DNA of 64,000 nt from Buxus sempervirens (Eukaryota; Streptophyta; Magnoliopsida; Buxales; Buxaceae): positions 34,638,213 through 34,702,212 of the forward strand of contig OX387185.1 of assembly GCA_947561395.2 (NCBI GenBank), given 5' to 3'. The notes beneath the pieces were generated by a model. The model was given only the letters and a program-made list of their open reading frames with translations. It made no database searches and was not told the origin of the DNA. Each line of letters starts with the position of its first letter. Position 1 is the first letter of the stretch. The position numbers and the translations under genes were made by a program. Positions 36,685-46,884 of the stretch are shown here, piece after piece.

Positions 36685-37298
36685 AAACTTAAACAAAATG
36701 GACAATTTGTATTTTTTGTTTATCTCTAGTACAAGAGAAAGTAGATCACCTCTTCAGCAATGCTCATTAGATCTTCCATTGTCAATTCTTCATCCTCTTC
36801 TTTTTGTGACCGGTTACTAATTTTCTTGTGACTTCCAAGTCCACAACTCTTTGCTTCATGCATCTTTGATGCAGGTTCCAAAACTGTTCCATCACCTTTG
36901 CACTTGGCTTTCCGCTTCCCTATGCCTCCTCCAATGTGGATGGCATCATCCATATCCACAGTTTGGTGACTTGATTTCCTTCTTATTTTCTTTGCTTCAC
37001 ATTTTGCCAATAAGGTTGAATCCAAGTCTGAGGACTCCTTGTCATCCATATCCACAGTTTGGTGACTTGATTTCCTTTTTATTTTCTTTGTTTCACATTT
37101 TGCCAATAAGCTTGAATCAAAGTCTAAGGACTCCTTCCGAAGCCCTTTTTTAGCTCTGGACTTCTTCTCAGGCTGGCAATCTTTCAGTGAAAGTTCTTCC
37201 TTGAGGTTATCATTTCCATCTCCATTCCCTGACTTCTTTGATTGATCAGCAGCAGTCACACCAAGCATCCATAGAGGTAAATGTCGTTTTCGTTCCAT
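25840..37298 (-). CDS. Unrecognised plant protein, two coding exons split by a 10.4-kb intron (336 aa)
   Basis: Coding exons on the minus strand are 37298-36750 (183 codons) and 26301-25840 (153 codons plus TGA). The intron is GT-AG, phase 0, and joins SIAEE to YVKAGDD. The N-terminus is [18 protein letters not shown]. Exon 1 is rich in Lys/Ser/Asp, has basic clusters (KKIKRK, KKIRRK) that could be nuclear localisation signals, and a 32-residue tandem repeat. It ends with a short helical segment, [13 protein letters not shown]. Exon 2 ends with [14 protein letters not shown] and [15 protein letters not shown]. The frame is open and the junction is clean, so the gene is probably functional. 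I do not know its role. No signal peptide or membrane segment is seen. Confidence 0.75.
26551..26639. repeat. Hairpin with perfect 16-bp arms in the large intron
   Basis: AGATCTGCTGGTCCAA (26551-26566) and its exact reverse complement (26624-26639), with a 57-bp loop. A CACCTT/AAGGTG match extends the stem after a bulge. Confidence 0.8.
28370..29510 (-). pseudogene. RTE-type LINE fragment, inverted, within the intron
   Basis: On the minus strand 29494-29282 encodes [20 protein letters not shown] and [19 protein letters not shown], matching the RTE endonuclease segment seen at 32000-32140 ([38 protein letters not shown]). A shifted frame then reads FIVGG-like for the FIGGD motif. The remainder is strongly decayed. 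Confidence 0.6.
29889..30335. mobile_element. hAT-type MITE, 447 bp
   Basis: A perfect 15-bp terminal inverted repeat, CTATGTTACATGGAC, with an 8-bp direct target duplication GTTCAAAT at 29881-29888 and 30336-30343. The interior has no coding capacity and includes a (TTTTATTTTTC)n-like tract near 30080-30125. Confidence 0.9.
31498..35908 (+). mobile_element. RTE-type non-LTR retrotransposon, degenerate, with (GAT)n tail
   Basis: Starts near CTCCGGTCCCAAGCCCGGAG, as plant RTE leaders do. The endonuclease begins at about 31795 ([24 protein letters not shown] where LQETKW is usual; [13 protein letters not shown]). The reverse transcriptase spans about 33190-34380 ([54 protein letters not shown]). 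The catalytic box reads FADY instead of FADD. Many stops and shifts confirm that it is dead. The C-terminus resumes at 35581 after a nested MITE ([20 protein letters not shown]) and the element ends in GATGAT repeats at 35891-35908. Confidence 0.85.
34394..35577. mobile_element. AT-rich MITE inserted in the RTE reverse transcriptase, 1184 bp
   Basis: Terminal inverted repeats of about 34 bp: TGGCATTTGGTGGGCATTAT at the left, GGGCGTTTGGTGGACATTAT as the reverse complement of the right, both continuing AGAATCTGGATTCT. A 3-bp flanking repeat AAG lies at 34391-34393 and 35578-35580. The interior is nearly pure A/T (34600-35370). The ends and 3-bp duplication suggest PIF/Harbinger, but AAG is not the usual TWA. 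Confidence 0.75.
36637..36681 (+). repeat. (AT)n microsatellite in the large intron near its 5' splice site
   Basis: TATATA run of about 45 bp, 70 bp downstream (in the gene's direction) of the donor at 36749. Confidence 0.9.
36945..37136 (-). repeat. 96-bp tandem duplication within coding exon 1 of the unrecognised gene
   Basis: Units are 37136-37041 and 37040-36945. They encode two 32-residue copies starting [18 protein letters not shown] and [18 protein letters not shown]. The frame is kept and several of the changes are conservative. Confidence 0.9.
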
Positions 37299-40200
37299 TT
37301 CAAAAACAACTTCAGCAATGTATTTGCCGCTTAAAATTTCCTCGCATACAGAATATGGCCCACATCTTTAACTACAATGAAAACAAGTTAGAAATTTCAT
37401 CAAGTTCATTTATATGATGAATAACAGTTTAAGACTCTTGTGCTGATTATCTGGTGTATATGGTAGCTTAGATGAAAGGAAATCTAGAACCTCAGAAGAA
37501 ACTAAAGTTCAGGACTAAAAAAGTTTGAAAGGAACATAGCACAAGACAATAGCTAGAATCTTCATTTACAAAATCTAACTCAAGAACTTGAGAGAACCCA
37601 TATGAATAGCAAGACCTCAAAAAGAAGTCAGATGAATAGAGTACATGATAGAGTCCCCCTAACTAAACTCAACTAAGCATCAAGGATCTGCAAGTCCATA
37701 TACATTTCAATGTCAACGTTATTTAATGAAAAATTACTGTAGTTGGAATTTTCCTACAGTTAAGAGCATATCAATGCTCTTCCTTGACTCCAAACTTCAG
37801 AGAAATTGACATAACCTTCATGAGGGTTAAGCTTTTGAGATAAAATGGAAGAAAATAACTTATTTAAGCCACACACAACACATCCAAATTCTTATTGGAT
37901 TAATGAAACATGAAACCAAAAAAGATTGGCATGCAGCATTAACATTTTCAGGAAAGACTTCTGCAAATCAAAGAACACAGAAATCATCAATGAGGGCATG
38001 CAGCATTAACATTCAAACCTTAACCATATATCATCAATGACAACAAGTTGTATAACTGAAGATAGCGGCAAGTTTTATAACTGAATATGGAGCTATCCTC
38101 ACTGTAGATCAACTCATTAGCCATATCATTTGTTGCCACTATTGTTCTTGACTTGAGAACAAGATATTCATTGATGGATTCAAAGATTTCTATCGTTTTA
38201 TACATGAGAAACCTTCAATTCAGTTCCATGGACTCAATAGACCATGATATGTGTATTAATTCTCAGTAAGGCTATCTGTAATCCTGGATTTTGAGAGAGA
38301 GAAAAATGGAAATTGCTAGGGAAAGCACTTTCTCTTGTTTGGTTGGTATTTGATTGGAAAAAAGGATAGGGATTTAAATTTGGGGATTAAAAACTTTCTA
38401 TCCCAATAAGTAGAGATTTTGAAAGAAACCAAGGAAGGCAATATACTTTCCTGTAATCCTTCAAGATAGCTTGCTATCTATCTTAACTGCTGTTTAATAA
38501 TTTAACTTTACTCACTATCTATCATAACTCCTGTTGACATCTACTAATAATTAAGCGTCACTATCTATCTTTACATTAACTAACCTCATCATAATATGTG
38601 AGATCTTACCTAAAAAATTTTCAAAATCATCAAAATCTACATTTCTTTTCTCTATAATTCCGTCATATCCAAATGTTAGAAAGCAAAATAAATCTTTTTT
38701 CTTTTCTTTCTCAAATCCAAGGTTCCAAATATAGCCTAAGATTACATATAGAAAGGGAAAATGACAATTCAGAGCTCAAAATGACCATCAACACTTCGGC
38801 AGATCAATAAATAACAAATACGTATATTATATTACAATACTGCTAATAAATTATAAAATGAACCAGATTAGAAAATAGGAAGATAGAATACTTCTATATT
38901 AGCCAAAACTTGCAGGTGGGTTTCATCTACAAATAGATTCAAAAACATATTTCCATATTTTGCAAATTTGCCACGGATGATGTTCACTTGACTTTTAATT
39001 ACCTTTCCATTTGAGAGTTCTCTCATGTATTGGTGTATCTACATTTACCAATTGCATGTTGAACAATTCAAGACCAAGCATATATGCATAAGTCTCCTTT
39101 ATTCCAGTGTATCAACATTTTCCATTTGCATATATTCACCCCATACGGTTTGAATTATTACAAGAGGATCCAACATCGCTTTGAGCATACGTATGATTAC
39201 AGTTCCATAAAGGCCCGCAACCTAGTGTAGGTACTGCTAAATCAGAGTCCCCAAAGAGCTATACAAGCAATAGATGCGACATTTTATAACAAAGTGGCTG
39301 CATTTAGTCTCTAACCCACATTTTAAGCTGGTATCCTGAGATTTTTACAATCATATCAAGCGGTAGTCCCTGTTTGATTAAAGCATCAACACATAAATAA
39401 AGCTTTCATCAGCTCGTTAAATTGAACTCACTTCAAAAGAACAAAAAAATGTACAAACCTAAGAAATAGGGATTATTATCATGCAGGAATCACCAAAACA
39501 CACATTAGGTTTCGTTTCAAACAGATTCAACCTGTTACGAATAATTAAAATTATGATGTGTAGATTTCTTTCTGCTTAAAGCGTGCCTTTAAATTTAACA
39601 AAACAGTGTCACATCAACCAAATAAATTTCAGAAGCCAGAAAACTGAGACAAACAGAATACAGAGCCCAGTATATTAGTTTGAACTATCTTGTAAGCTTA
39701 ATTTATAAATTCAAGCAACAATAATGTATTTTAGCTACAGTAAGATAATGTCTATATGGAGGATATTGAAAACTGTACACATCCCAGCACCAAAGTTTTA
39801 AATTTTGTTCTCATGGATGATTTTGCTTCTCCGAACCAAAGTTTTAATTTTTTTCTCATGGATGATTTTGCTTCTCCGAAAATATTTCTGATAAAACAAA
39901 ATAAACAAAAAATATCAACATGAGAAAATTGCAGTGCCCTAGGAGGGGGAATTCCTGGAATATTTCCAAACCATGTCCGTCACTCAACAACACCAACCTA
40001 ACAGAAGTCCCAGATTGAACAGCAAACATCGTTCCTTCTTTATTTCAACCGATAACCCAACCAGATGAGCCTATCTCATCCCAAACAAATATCTCACCAT
40101 TGATAAAGAAAATAACTAAAAAACTAATTCAATAACCAAGCCCTCGCAAGCAAATTGAGTTGAAAACGCTAACTACGAGAATTATTCCGGTTGCAGTGTG

Positions 40201-40464
40201 ATTAAATTTCCCAGGGCTTTACTGATTTAATGATTAAGTTGGAATTATATAATTGAAAACTCAACAAAAACAAAATCCAACAAACATAATGAAAAAGGAA
40301 ATGAATTAATAGAAACCCTAATCTATATTTTTTTTTCTTTCCTATGCTTTAATGTTTCAACACGGTAAAATGAATCAGCAGACGTTACATTTCTAAAGAT
40401 TATATCTGCAGTTATTTATCAGAAAAAAAAAAGGATGAAATCTGGAGAAAAACAAGAAACGCAC
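37299..40464. other. Upstream or leader-intron sequence, no gene recognised
   Basis: AT-rich without a convincing frame. A 46-bp direct tandem duplication (CCAAAGTTTTAAWTTT..., ending CTTCTCCGAA) occupies 39790-39880. Confidence 0.5.
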
Positions 40465-40620
40465 CAAGTTTAAATTCAGAGAGAGCGAAGAGGATATCAC
40501 ACATTAACGCAGCCGGAGCGAGAGATCCACAGAGAGCACCGAGAAGTAATGAGGCCAAAGAAGATCAAATCTTTCGCTGCTTTGGGAAAGACACACTCGG
40601 GATCCTTCGTTTTCCTAGTC
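40465..40620 (-). other. Possible 5'UTR exon of the gene at 25840-37298
   Basis: On the minus strand a C/T-rich stretch (CTCTCTGTGGATCTCTCGCT) ends near a donor CTTG|GTGCG at 40464. It is the nearest leader-like sequence upstream of the ATG at 37298. If correct, a ~3.1-kb leader intron separates them. Weak evidence. Confidence 0.3.
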
Positions 40621-40870
40621 GGACCATCCAGAACAAAATTAAAATAGCGTAAACATGTAGCAATATTAACTCTTAGTGGTACTTTAAGTAAATAACTAAA
40701 ATTCAATCACAATATTTTTGGTAAATTATCTTTCCCTAAGTATTTATTAACATAATTACAAAAAAGTGGCATTTCAATGTTACAATGCATCTCGTGCCCG
40801 GAATGCCTTCTGCCTTCTATATTTTGTTTGATAAATAACAGCAAGAAAGCAACCCGATGATGCTCTTTAA

Positions 40871-42062
40871 GGTTGTGTTTGTTTTACCGGAAAATTGAGG
40901 AAAAGAAAATATTTTCCGGAATTCAAGGTTTTTCTTCCGTTTGTTTCAGTGGAAAATTAAAATTAACGGAAAACATTTTCCTGAACTACCGGAAAACGGG
41001 AGGAAAATAACTTCCACTAAAAATCAGCGGAAGTTATTTTCCGGTAGGAAAAAATGACCCCGACGACGCGACTACCTTTGAGCGAGGCAGGGAAGGTGAT
41101 GGCAACGCTTCCCTTCTATTCTCTTGTCTCTTTTCAGAGCTTTGCAATCGATACAACGGCGTCTGCTTTTCCCTGCACAAGCTCTGCAAGGAGGGGATTT
41201 GATGGTCTGTAGATATGATGAAGAAGCAATCCAGAGATCTGACGAGTTTGATGTTGAGAAAATGGAGAAGGAAGCCGCTGCTCGGAATAGCAGTGAGAGA
41301 CAAAAAGGGGAGAAGGGGAGGGAGTGGGATCGTAGTCAGAGAGAGAACGAGGAAAGAGTTGGGTCATCTCTCTCTCTCTCAGAGCTGGTTTTTTTCAAAC
41401 AGATTAGAGCCTAACCTTAAACCGTTGCTTTAACAGTTGACTTTTTTATGAAAATATTAAATCGTTGCTTTGACAGTTGATTTTTTTTATGAAAGTCCTA
41501 AACTGCCGTCACGCTTGATTTCTTTCTAAAATGGAATAAATCTTGGTTTCAATCTTCTATCTAACACATTAGGACTAATTTCTAATCTTTTTTATAAAGT
41601 TTGGTCACCTAAACTGCAACTTAATCGGACCAAGTACACTGTTACATCCGAACAGAGCCAGGGTTCGACATTTGCAAATTTGATAAAGTCCTATGCTAGT
41701 TTTGATATGTTAAAAAGTTAAGGGATTAAAATGTAATATTCAAATTTCACCTTTTCTGCTCTATTTAACTTTTCTTTTCAAATTTCACCAATATCTATTA
41801 TATATCCAACTTGCTAGACCTAGATAAGAGTTGTTTTTATAAGAGGGTAGAACTCTGGAGAAGTAAAGGATTTGAAATTTGCATGGAAAGTAAGCGCTCA
41901 AGCAACTTCAGTTCATAAGGGAGGTATTTTTTAGTTGCATTTGTATAAAAAAAGAATAAAGAATAAAACTCTAAAACATTTTCCATGTTACATCCAAACA
42001 CTTGGAAAATTTTTTTCCGGAAAATTTTTTCTTGGAAATTTTCCGGTGAAACAAACAAAGCC
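40871..42062. mobile_element. PIF/Harbinger-type MITE, 1192 bp
   Basis: Direct 3-bp target duplication TAA at 40868-40870 and 42063-42065. Ends are inverted: GGTTGTGTTTGTTTTACCGG at the left and GGCTTTGTTTGTTTCACCGG as the reverse complement of the right, both followed by AAAATT. Further CCGGAAAA/TTTTCCGG inverted blocks lie inside both ends. A less AT-rich core at about 41050-41400 has short frames on both strands but no recognised transposase. Confidence 0.85.
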
Positions 42063-42160
42063 TAAGAGGAAAATAAACTTGTTTTAACTATCAATGATGA
42101 ACGTGCACGTTGTGAATGAAAGAATATTATTCTCATAGTTTGTGATTTTAATTTCTTCCG

Positions 42161-43460
42161 CAATTGAATTTTAGTATTAAAATGATGACAAGCATGCATT
42201 CATGTATTGAACTATTTCTGATTTTTGCAAGGAGATTCATAACCTGGTTTATTGCATAACAGTGTACACAAGCTTGCCCCTTTTTATTCAAAGCAATTGA
42301 AAAAAAAAATGATAAACTTCTTCTCTCCATTTGTTTGAATCTTGGTAATGACACTTTTAAAGGAAGTGAAAGAGTCAAAATAATTTGTAACATATAGCAC
42401 GTAACTCCCATTTGATGTTAATTTCCTTCTCCCCTCTACACTAAACGTATATCTAATCATATGATGTTTACAGGAAGATGACAAAGCAAGACTTTAAAAA
42501 AGGACATCCAATCGTCATTACCATCTCTTCAACAAAATAATTTTTAATGGAATTGAATTTGAATAAAATGCGCGCAAATTTCTAATAAAATGCACGCAAT
42601 TGAATGTCAGTATTAAAATGATGACAAGCACTGCATTCATGTATTGAACTATTTCTGATTTTTGCAAGGAGATTCATGACCTGGTTTATTGCATAACAGT
42701 GTACACAAGCTTGCCCCATTTTATTCAAAGCAATTGAAAAAAAAATGATAAACTTCTTCTCTCCATTTGTTTGAATCTTCGTAATGACACTTTTAAAGGA
42801 AGTGAAAGAGTCAAAATAATTTGTAACATGTAGCACATAACTCCCATTTGATGTTAATTTCCTTCTCCCCTCTACACTAAACGTATATCTAATCATATGA
42901 TGTTTACAGGAAGATGACAAAGCAAGACTTTAAAAAGGACATCTAATCATCATTACCATCTCTTCGACAAAATAATTTTTAATGGATTGAATTTGAATAA
43001 AATGTGCGCAAATTTCTAATAAAATGCGCGCAATTGAATGTCAGTATTAAAATGATGACAAGCACTGCATTCATGCATTGAACTATTTCTGATTTTTGCA
43101 AGGAGATTCATAACCTGGTTTATTGCATAACAGTGTACACAAGCTTGCCCCATTTTATTCAAAGCAATTGAAAAAAAAAAATGATAAACTTCTTCTCTCC
43201 ATTTGTTTGAATCTTCGTAATGACACTTTTAAAGGAAGTGAAAGAGTTAGAATAATTTGTAACATGTAGCACATAACTCCCATTTGATGTTAATTTCCTT
43301 CTCCCCTCTACACTAAATGTATATCTAATCATATGATATTTACCGAAAGATGACACAGCAAGACTTTAAAAAGGACATCTAATCATCATTACCATCTCTT
43401 CAACAAAATAATTTTTAATGGAATTGAATTTGAATAAAATGTGCACAAATTTCTAATAAT
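42161..43460. repeat. Three tandem copies of a ~435-bp unit
   Basis: The landmark TATTAAAATGATGACAAGCA recurs at 42175, 42611 and 43045 (periods 436 and 434). All copies share GCAAGGAGATTCAT, CAGTGTACACAAGCTTGCCC and AATCATATGAT. Copies differ by scattered substitutions and 1-bp indels. The 60-residue minus-strand frames in each copy are truncated at different points, so coding is unlikely. Confidence 0.95.
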
Positions 43461-43621
43461 CAAGTAATTTTTTTTAATGAGATGTTATAGCTTATTAAAA
43501 TTGAATAAAATATAATATTTTACATACCTTAAGAAAATTGAAAAGGATACTCTCGTAATGTAATTGAATTTGTAAAAGGAAAAAAATAAACATAAAAAGA
43601 GAAGAAAATATTGATTCAAGG

Positions 43622-44417
43622 TGTAAGCACCTTATTTTTGCACCCCTGGAAGTGCTGAAAATGAAAACCCTAGCAGAAAGTCAAACCCTAAGGGGAGAAA
43701 TGTTGACTTTCTGATCAAGTAATAATTGACCACCTTGCTCTATCTCAATGGATAGAGAATCCCGACACGATTCCAACGCAACTGAGTTTGCTGGAATCGG
43801 GGTCCGGATAAAGGTTCTGCAGACCGGTCAAACTTGAGGGGGAGCCAAAAGTTGACTTTCTGCTAAACCCCGATCCAGGTGCTTACCCCCATGCCATTGG
43901 ATATAGGGCTTCGATACGGTTCTAACGCAATTGAGTTTGCCCAGATCGGAGCCCGGATGAAGAAAATATGAGCTGTCAAAGTTTCCAAGCAGCAAAACCG
44001 GCAAACTGCACACGTGGCAGAGAGCTGCACGCGTGGCAAGTGGCGCAGAAAAATATCTCGGGGATCAAATCCGTAAATATCCAAACATCCCAAATTTCTC
44101 AAGGACTAAATCTGTAGAAATCCAAGAGTATTGGATTAAATCAAAAATGCCCAGGGACTAAATCTTAAATTTCAGATTTTTCGGACAAATCCGCAGCCGA
44201 ATTAATTATCTTTAATCATTGTGTCTCGCTCGCGCGAGCAAGCGAGCGCAAAACGCGCTCGACGCCAGCCCGGCGGATACCCCATTTTTCTCCTATAAAT
44301 ACAGCAGCCTCGTTCTTGTTCAAGGTTCGGCTTTTTTTTCCTAGGGGCTTCATGCTAGTTGGCTTTTTCCTTGTTGGGGGCTTTCTCTAGTGTTGGTTCT
44401 TCCCATGGAGAACTCGT
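43622..44417 (+). repeat. 5' part of an LTR from a second Tat-like family, interrupted by the element at 44418
   Basis: Starts TGTAAGCACCTTATTTTTGC, diverged from but alignable to the LTR at 44418 (TGTTAGCACCTGATTTTTGC). Both share GACACGRTTCCAACGCAACT and GCTGGAATCGG blocks. TATAAATA lies at 44294-44301. The rest of this LTR is displaced beyond the nested element and outside the window. Confidence 0.8.
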
Positions 44418-44976
44418 TGTTAGCACCTGATTTTTGCACCCCCAAAATAAAGAAAAGTGAAAAGTCAAACTAAAAGTCAAACCCTGAGGGGGTCAAAAAT
44501 TGACTTTTTGATTCAAGTAAATTTGGCCATCAAACTTCATATCATTGGAAAAAGCAGTTCGACACGGTTCCAACGCAACTGAATTTGCTGGAATCGGAGT
44601 CCGGATGAGAAAGATATGAGCTGGTCAAACTTTTGGAGGGCGAAAAGTTGACTTTTTGCTCGACCCTAATTCGACTGCCAAACTTGATCCCAATGGATAG
44701 GTGGTTCCGAGCTGATTCCAACGACACTAAGTTTGTTGAAATCGGACACCGGACGAAGAAGTTATGAGCAGTTGAAGTTTCAGAAAAACTGCCCATGTGG
44801 CAAAAAGGCAGCAAAAATAGACTAAACCAATAAAATAAATAAGATAAAAGTGTTTAATAATATTTTAATAAAGAGAATCTCGTTTTCTAATAAAATAATC
44901 GGAAAAATCGGATAAAAATCCTGCAATAAGCCAAATTGAATAAAGGTTTGAAATCCACACATTTTTAAAACGTGCG

Positions 44977-45193
44977 GGACCGTATTTACATTACGGGCAG
45001 GGCATGCCCGTATTTTAAATACGGGCACGCTTCTAGAAGGAAGACACGCGTCGCCGTACGGCGGAACACGCGTCCCGTACGGCCGAATCTGCGATAATTG
45101 CAAATATTCGTTTTTCGCCCGTATTTGAATTACGGGCAAGGCACGCCCGTACTTGAAGTACGGGCAAGGCACGCCCGTAGATCAAATACGGGC
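44977..45193. repeat. U3 palindrome cluster (GCCCGTA...TACGGGC), LTR 1
   Basis: Four 21-bp inverted repeats lie at 45006, 45117, 45145 and 45173, plus an imperfect one at about 44977; the last three are spaced exactly 28 bp. Outer arms are GCCCGTA/TACGGGC. Two have perfect 10-bp arms with different inner bases (GCCCGTATTT and GCCCGTACTT with matching partners). Between them lie GCCGTACGGC and CCCGTACGGCCG. The TATA box follows 15 bp after the last one. The copy in LTR 2 is at 56491-56707. Confidence 0.9.
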
Positions 45194-45207
45194 ACGGGAT
45201 TTTTGCC

Positions 45208-45215
45208 TATAAATA
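45208..45215 (+). promoter_or_regulatory. TATA box of LTR 1
   Basis: GCCTATAAATAGAG context, immediately downstream of the palindrome cluster. Confidence 0.75.
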
Positions 45216-46866
45216 GAGAGGCCTCCCCTCTTCATTTGAACAAGCCATCCTCCTTTGGCCTACCCCCTCTCCCTCTTGGTGCTTACTACGACCAAATGCT
45301 GTTCAATTACCACCACCCTATCCAAGCCCATTTAATGCCCAAAATACCCTTGTAACCCCAAAACCATGCCTAATCCTCCCAAAGCATCTTCTTAAAACCC
45401 AACCTCCTATCAAGGCTCTTTTAAAACCAATCTGGAAAATCCAAAGAGACGCGGAAGCGCTGCCGAGATTACCAGAGAACCATCACTTGTCAAAGAATTG
45501 AGAAGGTAATAGTAAAAGGGAAGTTATCTTATTCAATACATGTCAATATTTTGAGTTTAAATTGTCTCTTATTTTATTTACTGTTTCTCTCATCCATTGG
45601 CTTCTAACGTGTGCAATATTAAGCATGGTATGCTGAAGATGAAGATCCAATTAAAAGAAGGAGAAAGGGAGTTTGGATATGACAAATAAAAGTCATCTAA
45701 GACAAGATGGCTTCACTTCATATCAGATCACCTTTTCATACACTCCCTATCTTCTTGATCAATGATAAATATGTGTTTGCAAGCCTAGCCATATGATAAA
45801 GAACCTCTGATTCCTTCATGTGTTCTCATGCAAAAGATGATCATATGAAAGATAAAAAAAAAAGGGGAGAAGTAAAGAACAAGAAAATGATGAAGAAGTG
45901 AGTTCTTATGTTGCTGTGAAGATATTGTAAACCTCGGCGGATGCCACTGGATCCCTTAAAAGGCAGCCGGAACAGATCCAGAATGAAATCGGCAGCAAAT
46001 GGGCAAACGGAGTTGTGCCCGTAAACTCAGGCCGGTCCAGGCTGGACCGTGATTGCTTCACGGGCAGAAGGGACCGGAATCCATTCACGGTCAGGCTGGA
46101 CCGTAGAGCAAACACGGGCGAAATGTGAAATAATGTAAAATTTGTCATTTCTTGGTTCGGTTGGATCTGATCCGGTCTAAGCCGGCTTGAACCATCCTTT
46201 TAAAACATTTGGGCTACCTTAAGCCCATTTTTGACTTTGGGCCTAGATAGGCCCACCAAGATTCCCTTGGGCCCACTTGTGGGGCCCACTTCTGACCAGC
46301 CCAAACCCGGCCCGTTTTCAATAAAACGGGCCCAGGCCACTAGACTTTGGCTAATGGGCCCATTCCAAGCCCACTAAGCCCAAACTAAAATTGTAAATAT
46401 ATAAAACTTAATAAAATAACCAAATGGGTTACCCAATAACCCAACTGGGCCCAAGGCCCAACCATGGCAACCCACGGGTCTTCCAACGGGACCCGGGTCT
46501 GACCCACTTCACTTAAATAAATAAAAAGATAAAATCAACTAAAAAGGGACCCACACCTCCAGCGGGCCCCGCCAGACCTAACAAGGTAGCATGCTAGTCT
46601 AGGAAGGGTGAACTTGACTCAAAAACCAGGGAGACCCGAGGGACCCGTCAAACCGACGGGGCGGACCAGGGTGTCTTTAGGACTTCCCCGGACCGTAACC
46701 GAGGACTTAGCTAGAACTCTGAAAGGCCGCAGACCAGACTTAGACCCGATTAGGGCAAAACCGTGTCTGCCTGCACTCTCAGGCAGTGGCGACTCTGAAA
46801 ATCCCGAGGCACGTGCCAAAGGCGCGCCCGGTGTGCGATCTAGGCCAGGTTTAGGTGCGCACAGCT

Positions 46867-46884
46867 TGGCGACTCTGCTGGGGA
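46867..46884 (+). promoter_or_regulatory. Primer binding site, unit 1
   Basis: TGGCGACTCTGCTGGGGA, starting with TGG (complement of tRNA CCA) three bases after the LTR end. It resembles the tRNA-Arg type sites reported for Tat/Ogre elements; the tRNA identity is inferred. Confidence 0.8.

Larger units (their letters stand above)
44418..46863 (+). repeat. LTR 1 of the gag-only element (2446 bp)
   Basis: Starts TGTTAGCACC and ends GTGCGCACA, three bases before the primer binding site. It contains an internal diverged duplication (about 44489-44640 against 44640-44790), a palindrome cluster, a TATA box, and GGCCC-rich U5 sequence near 46240-46480. The left flank is AACTCGT inside the older LTR. 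Confidence 0.88.

Noticed and set aside
41124-41433. Host gene of about 96 aa
   Set aside because: It lies entirely within a TAA-flanked MITE and matches no recognised family.
42284-43356. Repeated minus-strand frame MSSSCKHHMIRYTFSVEGRR as a gene family
   Set aside because: It appears in each 435-bp tandem unit but ends at different points through 1-bp indels in the poly-A tract; no family is recognised.
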